The position numbers were made by a program, and so were the translations under genes. Below are positions 57,213 to 64,000 of a stretch of 64,000 nucleotides of DNA, piece after piece (positions within the stretch are counted from its first letter, which is position 1; every line of letters starts with the position of its first letter). Source of the stretch: Pseudomonas fluorescens (GTDB lineage Bacteria; Pseudomonadota; Gammaproteobacteria; Pseudomonadales; Pseudomonadaceae); NCBI RefSeq assembly GCF_000802965.1, contig NZ_JSAK01000019.1:56855-120854 (forward strand). Reading direction: 5' to 3'. The notes beneath the pieces were generated by a model, which was not told the DNA's origin, searched no databases, and worked only from the letters and a program-made list of their open reading frames with translations.

Positions 57213-59360
57213 TTAAACGCGGAACTGATCCATCAGACTCTGCTGCTGATTCGCCAGGCTATTGAGCGACTGACTCACCCGCGCCGACTCATTGGCCTGT
57301 CCCGACAGCGACTCGGTGACGTCACGAATGGTCGCGACGTTGTTGTTGATCTCCTCGGCCACCGCGCTTTGCTCTTCGGCGGCACTGGCGATTTGCAGGT
57401 TCATGTCACTGATGACGGTAACCGCCTCGCCGATCTGCCGCAGCGCCGTCACGGCTTGTCCGACCTGCTCGACGCTGCCCTGGGCCTGACGATGACTGTT
57501 GCCCATCGACCCGACCACATCCTGCGTACCGCTTTGCAGTTGCTCGATCACCAGGCGGGTTTCTTCGACCGACTCCTGGGTGCGCCGCGCCAGATTGCGC
57601 ACTTCATCGGCCACTACGGCAAAACCACGCCCGGCCTCACCGGCCCGGGCCGCTTCGATCGCGGCGTTGAGCGCCAGCAGGTTGGTCTGCTCGGCGATGG
57701 CGCGGATCACTTCGAGTACCGAACCGATCTTCTCGCTGTTGGCCGCCAAACCTTCGACCTGCACCATCGCCGCGCTCATGTCGGCAGCGAGGTTGTCGAT
57801 GCTGGTGGTGGTGCGGTCGATCACGGTCAGGCCCTGACGGGTCGCTTGATCGGCATCGCGTGCGGCCTGCGCCGCTTGGGCGGCGCTGCGGGCGACGTCC
57901 TGGGCGGTGGCGCTCATTTCGTGGGACGCGGTCGCGACCTGATCCACCTGACGGTATTGCTGCTCCATGCCGGCGCTGGTCTGGGTGGCGATGGCAGACG
58001 ATTGGTCGGCGGTGCTGCGGGCGTCCTGCACCGAGCGTTTCACCTCGGCGATGATCGGTTGCAGTTTGTCGAGGAAGCGGTTGAACCACCCGGCCAACTG
58101 GCCCAGTTCATCCTGCTTGTCGTAGGCCAGGCGTCGCGTCAGGTCACCTTCGCCGCTGGCGATGTCTTCGAGCATGTGCGCCACGCCGAGGATCGGCTTG
58201 GTCACGCTGCGCGCCATCAGCCACACCAGCAGCAGGCCGAGCAACGCGGCCAGTACGCCGAGGCCGAGTTCGGTCAGCGTGCCGGCGGTGTTGCTTTCAT
58301 CCAGTTGCTTTTTCAACGCTTCGGCGGGGCCGACCAGGACTTTCTCCGGCACGTCGAGCAGCACGCCCCAGGATTTTCCACCGGGAATCGGCTGGAACGG
58401 CGACAGCACTTTCAATTGTTGGTGGCTGTGCAGGCTGCTGGTGTTGGTGCTGCCGGCGAGCATGCGCATCAGCTCGGCACCGGTGGTCGGGTCCACGGCT
58501 TCCAGGCGTTGACTGAGCTTGCTGGTGTCCGGGCTGTAACCGGCGAGCAGGCCGGCCGGGCTGATGATGCTGACGCTGGTCTGGCCGTCATAGAGCTTCT
58601 TGCTCGCAGCCTGGCTGACCGTTTGCAGGCTGTTGAGGTTGATGTCCACCGACAGCGAAGCGATGACTTTGCCGTTGACCATCAGCGGAAAAACGATGCT
58701 GGTCATCAGCACGTTCTGGCCGTCGATCATATAGAAGTAGGGTTCGATCACGCAGGGCTTGAGGCTGGTGCGCGGGCAGGTGAACCAGGCGTTGGCCGGT
58801 TCGCCGCTGGGGCCGGTGCTGGTGTCTGTCATGTCGCTTTCCGGCAGCGCCATGGACGTTAGCTTGCCCGGTGTCGATTGCGACCAGTAGAGGGCGAAAC
58901 GGCCCTTGTCGTTGCTGCCCAATTCTGCCTGGTCGGCGAACAACTCATCCTTGCCATCCAGCCCGTTGGGTTCGAACACCAGGGACAGGCCGAGCAGGTC
59001 CGGGTTGGCTTGCAGGGCGGATTTGACCTGGCGGGTCAGGTCTTCACGCAGGTCGAACGCATCGAGAAAGCGCTTCTCGGCCTGATCGCGCAGGAACAAC
59101 ACTTGACGCGAAAAGCCGTGACCATATTGATAGGCGTCCATGAACTGCTGGCGAATGCCCAGCGCCTGGTTTTCCCCCTGGGATTCGATCCGGGCCTGGG
59201 CCGCTTCGGTCAGCATCTCCATGCTCGAGGCTTTCACCAGCGCGGAGCTGTGCTCCATGCGATACAGCGAAAGACCCACCAGCAGGGTCACGATGCCCGC
59301 CAGGCACAGCCCGGCCAGCAGGGTGATTTTCCATTGAATGGAAAGTTGTCTGAGCGACAT
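57213..59360 (-). CDS. Methyl-accepting chemotaxis protein, dCache type
   Basis: A 715-residue chemoreceptor. Transmembrane helix 1 at ~12-34, a large periplasmic dCache_1-type domain to ~360, helix 2 at ~365-390, HAMP, and the signalling hairpin with the tip EQTNLLALNAAIEAARAGEA. The sensor carries GSNDKGRFALYWSQ and NAWFTCPRTS, which resemble the McpU/TlpQ receptors for polyamines and histamine as I remember them, rather than the amino-acid dCache motif. That fits the amine genes elsewhere in the window, but ligand assignment is inference. No CheR pentapeptide tail is present. Confidence 0.9.
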   Translation of the reverse strand: MSLRQLSIQWKITLLAGLCLAGIVTLLVGLSLYRMEHSSALVKASSMEMLTEAAQARIESQGENQALGIRQQFMDAYQYGHGFSRQVLFLRDQAEKRFLDAFDLREDLTRQVKSALQANPDLLGLSLVFEPNGLDGKDELFADQAELGSNDKGRFALYWSQSTPGKLTSMALPESDMTDTSTGPSGEPANAWFTCPRTSLKPCVIEPYFYMIDGQNVLMTSIVFPLMVNGKVIASLSVDINLNSLQTVSQAASKKLYDGQTSVSIISPAGLLAGYSPDTSKLSQRLEAVDPTTGAELMRMLAGSTNTSSLHSHQQLKVLSPFQPIPGGKSWGVLLDVPEKVLVGPAEALKKQLDESNTAGTLTELGLGVLAALLGLLLVWLMARSVTKPILGVAHMLEDIASGEGDLTRRLAYDKQDELGQLAGWFNRFLDKLQPIIAEVKRSVQDARSTADQSSAIATQTSAGMEQQYRQVDQVATASHEMSATAQDVARSAAQAAQAARDADQATRQGLTVIDRTTTSIDNLAADMSAAMVQVEGLAANSEKIGSVLEVIRAIAEQTNLLALNAAIEAARAGEAGRGFAVVADEVRNLARRTQESVEETRLVIEQLQSGTQDVVGSMGNSHRQAQGSVEQVGQAVTALRQIGEAVTVISDMNLQIASAAEEQSAVAEEINNNVATIRDVTESLSGQANESARVSQSLNSLANQQQSLMDQFRV

Positions 59361-59457
59361 GGAGACGTCCTTTATTCGATAAATATCTGAGACTTTGCAC
59401 TGTAGCGGCCGCCATCCTGCTTTCTTTATGCCACCCCAAAAATATCGAATTACCCCC

Positions 59458-59549
59458 TGTAGGAGCTGCCGCAGGCTGCGATCTTTTGATCTTTAGCTTC
59501 AATAAAGACGCTGAAGATCAAAAGATCGCAGCCTGCGGCAGCTCCTACA
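59458..59549. repeat. REP hairpin between the chemoreceptor and the antiporter genes
   Basis: TGTAGGAGCTGCCGCAGGCT and its inverted copy close a near-perfect palindrome, with TTTGATCTTTAGCTTC at the centre. It sits between divergent starts; the other bases of the 325-base gap (59361-59685) are the two promoter regions, with no gene seen. Confidence 0.87.
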
Positions 59550-59685
59550 CGGATTTGTGTGGGCTTTGACAAGGCGGCACGGGTCCGGCACAGTGCGCGC
59601 CCTCTAATAAAACCCATTCTTCAATCCGCTGGCGGCTCACGCAGACTGCCGCCCGGACTCTTTTCGTTTGTCTCGAGGTAATGAA

Positions 59686-61002
59686 ATGAATGCAGTCATC
59701 GCCGCGGTGGGCGTCATGCTGATTCTCAGCCTGTCCCGCGTGCATGTGGTCATCGCGCTCATCGTGGGTGCGCTGGTGGGTGGCTTGACCGGTGGCCTGG
59801 GCATCGACGCAACGCTCAAGGCCTTCAACAGCGGGCTCGGCGGCGGGGCGACGGTGGCGTTGTCTTACGCGTTGCTCGGCGCGTTCGCGGTGGCGATTGC
59901 CAAATCCGGCCTGGCCCATGCCCTGGCGGACAAGGCGCTGGCCATGGTCGATCGCCAACACGCCACGGGTGGCGGTCAGGTCAAGTGGCTGCTGATCGGC
60001 TTGTTGTGGGTGGTGGCCATCGCCTCGCAGAACATCCTGCCGATCCACATCGCGTTTATTCCGCTGCTGGTGCCGCCGCTTTTATATGTGCTGACCAAGC
60101 TGCAACTGGACCGGCGGCTGATCGCCTGTGTCATGACCTTCGGTTTGATCACGCCCTACATGTTCCTGCCCGTGGGTTTCGGCAACATCTTCCTCAATGA
60201 AATCCTGCTGGCCAACGTTGCTCGCAGCGGCGTGGACATCAGCGGTATCAACGTCACCCACGCCATGGGCATTCCGGCCTTGGGTATGCTGGTCGGGCTC
60301 GGGGTGGCGTTTATCAGCTACCGCAAGAAGCGCGTCTACGATCTGGCAAAGATCGAGCAAGTCGAGCAGGTTGCGGTGCAGTACAACCCGCTGAGCCTGA
60401 TGGTGGCCGGTCTGGCGATTGCCGCGGCGTTCATCGTTCAGTTGCTGTTGGACTCGATGATTATCGGCGCCCTGGTGGGGTTCCTGATTTTTTCGGTGTC
60501 GGGCATCGTCAAATGGCGTGACACCGATGATCTGTTCACCGAAGGCATGAAGATGATGGCGATGATCGGCTTCATCATGATTGCCGCGTCCGGGTTTGCT
60601 GAAGTGATGAAGGCCACCGGTGAGGTGCAGACGCTGGTCGAGTCGTCGGCGTCGTACATCGATCACAGCAAGGGTATCGGCGCCTTGCTGATGTTGCTGG
60701 TGGGGTTGCTGGTGACCATGGGCATCGGCTCGTCGTTCTCTACCGTGCCGATTCTGGCGGCGATCTTCGTGCCGCTGTGCGTGCAGCTGGGCTTCAGCCC
60801 GTTGGCGATCGTGTGCATCGTCGGCACTGCCGGCGCGCTGGGCGACGCCGGTTCCCCAGCCTCGGACTCGACCCTCGGCCCGACCTCCGGCCTGAACATC
60901 GACGGCCAGCATCACCACATCTGGGACACCGTGGTCCCGACCTTCCTGCACTACAACCTGCCGTTGCTGGCGTTTGGCTGGATCGCCGCGATGGTGCTGT
61001 GA
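59686..61002 (+). CDS. Na+/H+ antiporter family protein (YuiF/HisP-permease-like)
   Basis: A 438-residue inner-membrane protein with ~12 helices. The middle has the QNILPIHIAFIPLLVPPLL segment, and the end contains AGALGDAGSPASDSTLGPTS, a conserved Asp/Ser-rich loop of the NhaC/YuiF-type ion transporter family. Such proteins are annotated as Na+/H+ antiporters, but some carry amino acids. The start at 59686 follows CTCGAGGTA; an upstream in-frame GTC/TTG region has no signal. It is followed by a REP and the second chemoreceptor on the same strand. Confidence 0.85.
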   Translation: MNAVIAAVGVMLILSLSRVHVVIALIVGALVGGLTGGLGIDATLKAFNSGLGGGATVALSYALLGAFAVAIAKSGLAHALADKALAMVDRQHATGGGQVKWLLIGLLWVVAIASQNILPIHIAFIPLLVPPLLYVLTKLQLDRRLIACVMTFGLITPYMFLPVGFGNIFLNEILLANVARSGVDISGINVTHAMGIPALGMLVGLGVAFISYRKKRVYDLAKIEQVEQVAVQYNPLSLMVAGLAIAAAFIVQLLLDSMIIGALVGFLIFSVSGIVKWRDTDDLFTEGMKMMAMIGFIMIAASGFAEVMKATGEVQTLVESSASYIDHSKGIGALLMLLVGLLVTMGIGSSFSTVPILAAIFVPLCVQLGFSPLAIVCIVGTAGALGDAGSPASDSTLGPTSGLNIDGQHHHIWDTVVPTFLHYNLPLLAFGWIAAMVL

Positions 61003-61009
61003 TTTCACT

Positions 61010-61075
61010 GGTAGGAGCCGGCTTGCTGGCGATGGCGATTCCAAGGGCGCCATCGCCAGCAAGCCGGCTTCTACA
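61010..61075. repeat. Short REP hairpin before the second chemoreceptor
   Basis: GGTAGGAGCCGGCTTGCTGG and CCAGCAAGCCGGCTTCTACA with a ~20-base centre form a compact hairpin eight bases after the antiporter stop. It may end that transcript. Confidence 0.85.
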
Positions 61076-61137
61076 GTTTTGGTTTTTGTTGCCGTTAAAG
61101 CTTTAACCACGCCAACAAAACCAAAAGAGTGAACGTC

Positions 61138-62820
61138 ATGCGCATGAGCCTTAAGGCCAAAGTCCTGTCCCTTGCCGTCCTCCCGGTGTTGCTCTTTGCG
61201 CTGGTCATCAGCCTGACCACGTTGTTCATCCTGCAGGAACAGGCGCGCAAGGAGGTCGAGGAAACTCGCCAGCGCCTGCTCAGCGATGCCAAGGCCACCC
61301 TGCAAAGCTACGTCGCCGTGGCCATGACCACGATCAAACCGCTGTACGACGCCTCCGCTCAAGGCGATGACGCGGCGCGGGCCCAGGCGATCAAGTTGCT
61401 GTCGAACATCACTTACGGCAAGGACGGCTACTTCTTCGGCTACGACTCCAACACCGTGCGCCTGTTCAAGGCCAAAGACCCGGAAGGCGTGGGCAAAAGC
61501 TTCAAGGACAATCGCGATCCGAACGGCGTCTACGTCAACCGCGACCTGGTGAAAGTCGCCCAGGACGGTACGCATTACCTGCAATACAGCTCGCCGTTGC
61601 CGGGCAACACACAGGTGCTGGTGCCCAAGCTCGGATACACCGAATACCTGCCGAAGTGGGACATGGCGGTCGGTACCTCGGTCAACCTCGACGGCATCGA
61701 AGCGCAAGTCGCCGTGGTCGAAGCCAAGGTCGAAGAACGCATGCAAGGCGTGGTGCTGAGCATTGTCGGGGTGGCGCTGGTGGTGCTGCTGGTGATTGCC
61801 GCTGTAGGGATGTTGCTGGCCAATACCATTCTGCGTCCGCTGAACCTGATGAAAGCCAACCTCGACGACATCGCGGCGGGCGAGGGCGACCTGACCCGGC
61901 GCCTGAGCATCACCAGCCAGGATGAACTCGGCGCACTGGCTGGCTCGTTCAACCGTTTCGTCGACAAGATCCACGGCCTGGTGCGCCAGATCACTGAAAT
62001 GACCTCGCAACTGACCGGGCTGGTGAATCAGGTTTCCGAGCAGGCCAATCGCTCGGATCAGGCGATGGAGCGTCAGCGTCACGAGACGGATCAAGTCGCC
62101 ACCGCAATCAATGAAATGTCGGCCGCCGCCCAGGAAGTGGCCAAGAGCGCGCAAAATGCTGCGGTTGCTGCCCAGCAGACCGACGAAGAAGGCCAGGCTG
62201 CCAAGCGTGTGGTGGCCGGCAGCATCGTGAAGATTCATGCGTTGGTGGACGACATTCGCAGCAGCGGTGTGTCCCTCGATAGCTTGCAAAAAGACGTGTC
62301 GTCGATTGTCAGCGTACTTGGGGTGATCCGCTCGATTGCCGAGCAAACCAACCTGCTGGCACTCAACGCCGCGATCGAAGCGGCTCGCGCCGGTGAGGCC
62401 GGACGTGGTTTTGCGGTGGTGGCCGATGAGGTGCGGGCGTTGGCCAGTCGCACGCAGATCAGCACCCAGGAAATCCAGGGCATGATCGACCGCTTGCAGG
62501 CTGGCACCCAGTCCGCCGTGGAAGCCATGCGCCGCTCCAGCGAAGCGGGCGACGGCACGTCGGCCCAGGCCAATGAAGCAGGCGCATCGCTGGATACCAT
62601 GGCTCAGCTGATTGCCACCATCAACTCGATGAACGCGCAGATCGCCAGCGCCGCCGAAGAACAGACCGCCGTGGCCGAAGAGATCAACCGCAGCGTGCAT
62701 CAGATTGCCGTGGCGGTGGACAGCGTTGCCGATGAAACCCAACTCGGTGCGCAAACCTCGCGCAGTCTGGCAGACCTTGGTCAGCGGTTGGGCAGTCTGG
62801 TCGGGCAATTCCGTATTTGA
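61138..62820 (+). CDS. Methyl-accepting chemotaxis protein, sCache_2 type
   Basis: A 560-residue chemoreceptor. Helix 1 (~8-30) precedes a small periplasmic Cache domain with KDGYFFGYDSNTVRLF and a second WDMAVGTSVNLDG strand, the sCache_2 pattern. Helix 2 (~205-228), HAMP and the signalling hairpin with EQTNLLALNAAIEAARAG follow. Pseudomonad sCache_2 receptors such as McpP sense short organic acids (acetate, pyruvate, propionate), so a similar ligand is plausible. Starts at 61138 and 61144 are both possible; GAGTG precedes the first. Confidence 0.9.
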   Translation: MRMSLKAKVLSLAVLPVLLFALVISLTTLFILQEQARKEVEETRQRLLSDAKATLQSYVAVAMTTIKPLYDASAQGDDAARAQAIKLLSNITYGKDGYFFGYDSNTVRLFKAKDPEGVGKSFKDNRDPNGVYVNRDLVKVAQDGTHYLQYSSPLPGNTQVLVPKLGYTEYLPKWDMAVGTSVNLDGIEAQVAVVEAKVEERMQGVVLSIVGVALVVLLVIAAVGMLLANTILRPLNLMKANLDDIAAGEGDLTRRLSITSQDELGALAGSFNRFVDKIHGLVRQITEMTSQLTGLVNQVSEQANRSDQAMERQRHETDQVATAINEMSAAAQEVAKSAQNAAVAAQQTDEEGQAAKRVVAGSIVKIHALVDDIRSSGVSLDSLQKDVSSIVSVLGVIRSIAEQTNLLALNAAIEAARAGEAGRGFAVVADEVRALASRTQISTQEIQGMIDRLQAGTQSAVEAMRRSSEAGDGTSAQANEAGASLDTMAQLIATINSMNAQIASAAEEQTAVAEEINRSVHQIAVAVDSVADETQLGAQTSRSLADLGQRLGSLVGQFRI

Positions 62821-62833
62821 TTGGTGGCGCTTT

Positions 62834-62928
62834 TGTGGCGAGCGAGCTTGCTCGCGCTTGAGTGCGCAGCGCTCACTGCTTTTTTGGGGCCGCTGCGCAG
62901 CCCAGCGGGAGCAAGCTCCCTCGCCACA
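62834..62928. repeat. REP-type inverted repeat (GTGGCGAGSGAGC family)
   Basis: Arms TGTGGCGAGCGAGCTTGCTC and GAGCAAGCTCCCTCGCCACA are slightly diverged from each other. It lies between the convergent chemoreceptor and LysR genes. Confidence 0.83.
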
Positions 62929-62952
62929 GAAGAGCGGTGTCTGGTTTAGGGG

Positions 62953-63888
62953 TTATGGTCTATCCCAATACGGCACTTCGCCAAAACACTCGACAAAGAA
63001 ATCAATCACCGTCCTGACTTTCACCGACAGGCGTCGACTGCCCGGCCAGAGCACGGCGATCTGCTGCGGCTCCAGGCTGTTGGACACCTGATAGTCCGCC
63101 AGCACCGGCACCAGCGTGCCGTTGCGCACCGCTTCACCGATCAACCACGATGGAAACATCACCAGCCCCAGACCCTGCTCGGCAGCTTGGGTCAGGGTGT
63201 CGGCGTGATTGCCGGTGATCGGCCCTCTCACCGAATAGGGCGTCCAGTCCTGCTGTCCGTTGCGGAAAAACCAGCGCTGCTGGCCGGTGGCACCTTTGTA
63301 GGCCAGGCATTGATGGGCCGCGAGATCGGCGGGATGTTGCGGTATGCCGTGGCGTTGCAGATACGCCGGGCTCGCCGCCACCTGAAAGCGATGGGGCGCC
63401 AGAATCCGCGCCTGCATGCTGGAGTCGTGCAGCGGGCCGATACGGAATAGCAAATCGGCGCCTTCCTGCAGCGGGTCGATGTAATGGTCGGTCTGCTGAA
63501 TATCCAGTTGCAGCTTCGGGTAACGCTCGCACAACTGCCCCAGCCACGGCGTCAGGTGCCGTTGGCCAAACACCACCGGCGCGTTGATGCGCACCAGTCC
63601 GGTGGGCTCGCTTTGCTGTTCCTGCAAGGCTTGTTCGGCTTCTTCCAGCTGCACCAGCACCAGCCGCGCATGATGACCGAGCATGCGCCCGGCTTCGGTG
63701 GGCGTGACGGCGCGGGTGTGGCGGTACGGCAATTGCTGGCTCAGGGCCTGTTCCATCAACTGGATCTGTCGGGAGATCGAAGAGGGCGCCAGGCCTTCGC
63801 GGCGGGCTACTTCGGAAAAGCTGCCGTGGTCGAGCACCGCGACAAACAGCCGAAGCGCCTTGAATCCCAGTTCGTTGAAACCGTGCAT
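62953..63888 (-). CDS. LysR-family transcriptional regulator
   Basis: A 311-residue LysR protein. The N-terminal helix-turn-helix is complete (SFSEVARREGLAPSSISRQI) and the effector domain follows (LVRINAPVVFGQRHLTPWLG). The start at 63888 (MHGFNELGFK) follows GCAGGATTC. The gene probably controls the divergent gene whose start codon appears at the window edge. The family and the layout are clear; the effector is unknown. Confidence 0.9.
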   Translation of the reverse strand: MHGFNELGFKALRLFVAVLDHGSFSEVARREGLAPSSISRQIQLMEQALSQQLPYRHTRAVTPTEAGRMLGHHARLVLVQLEEAEQALQEQQSEPTGLVRINAPVVFGQRHLTPWLGQLCERYPKLQLDIQQTDHYIDPLQEGADLLFRIGPLHDSSMQARILAPHRFQVAASPAYLQRHGIPQHPADLAAHQCLAYKGATGQQRWFFRNGQQDWTPYSVRGPITGNHADTLTQAAEQGLGLVMFPSWLIGEAVRNGTLVPVLADYQVSNSLEPQQIAVLWPGSRRLSVKVRTVIDFFVECFGEVPYWDRP

Positions 63889-63995
63889 TGTGAATCCTGC
63901 TGTGCGAGATGCGCAAAAGTGTTGTCGGCATAGTCCCATTTATCGCAAAGCAGCACCAATCGATAATGCCCGCCTGCAACCCTGTGGGAGATTCT

Positions 63996-64000
63996 ATGTT
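63996..64000 (+). CDS. Start of a divergent gene, 3' partial
   Basis: An ATG at 63996 is preceded by TGTGGGAGATTCT, with GGGAG at a good ribosome-site distance. It is divergent from the LysR gene, 107 bases away, so it is likely its target. Only the start codon and two bases are visible, so nothing can be said of the product. GTGGGAG also resembles a REP edge, which is why confidence is low. Confidence 0.35.

Noticed and set aside
60082..62808. A 908-codon open frame on the minus strand opposite the antiporter and second chemoreceptor
   Set aside because: It is antisense to two clear genes, has low-complexity His/Gly/Gln-rich translation typical of GC-rich shadow frames, and shows no domain.

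Overview
The window looks like a chromosomal segment of a Pseudomonas, most likely of the P. fluorescens group. The signs are high-GC, wobble-GC-rich genes, very many intergenic REP-type hairpins of the kind that begin with GTAGGAGC or GTGGCGAGGGAGC, a FecIRA operon closely resembling that of P. aeruginosa as I remember it, DUF6124-like small proteins and a typical pseudomonad phenylacetate (paa) catabolon. I saw no rRNA, tRNA, CRISPR array, integrase or complete insertion sequence. The first gene enters from outside the window, and only a start codon is visible at the last bases.

Layout. 1-7.4 kb: the end of a hybrid sensor kinase, dkgB, a thioesterase, a LysR gene divergent from a pirin plus two isochorismatase-fold hydrolases (one YcaC), and a mechanosensitive channel fused to a cyclic-nucleotide domain. 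7.5-10.7 kb: an AhpD-like protein and an EmrAB-type efflux pair with palindromic operators. 11.0-12.5 kb: an AT-rich two-gene island (XRE regulator plus a VUT/YhhQ-type queuosine-precursor transporter with an extra N-terminal domain), the most foreign-looking stretch. 12.8-15.5 kb: two small DUF6124-like genes, then a thiolase/enoyl-CoA hydratase pair. 15.7-19.2 kb: a solo polyamine-type binding protein, a class III aminotransferase and a LuxR-type regulator.

19.4-36.5 kb is the phenylacetate catabolon: paaZ, the permease paaL with a DUF485 partner, paaEDCBA (epoxidase), then paaKJIHGF (CoA ligase and beta-oxidation-like steps), all on the minus strand in two transcription units, with paaY and the repressor gene paaX divergent. 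Near-identical inverted motifs built on GTGATAC/AGCGATAC sit inside the predicted promoters and are the probable PaaX operators. Directly after it come feaR and tynA (36.6-40.2 kb), which convert phenylethylamine or tyramine to the arylacetaldehyde. The aldehyde dehydrogenase feaB that would link them to phenylacetate is not in the window.

40.8-64 kb: a sugar-acid MFS transporter with a strong upstream promoter, the fecIRA ferric-citrate-type operon, an MFS exporter, a DapF-fold protein lacking both catalytic cysteines, a CodA-like deaminase with an altered active-site loop, queD, a patatin-like protein, two PepSY proteins in an operon with a two-component system, an MHS-family symporter, two chemoreceptors (one resembling polyamine/histamine receptors, one sCache_2), a Na+/H+ antiporter-family protein and a LysR regulator. 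Amine and aromatic-acid uptake, catabolism and sensing recur along the window.
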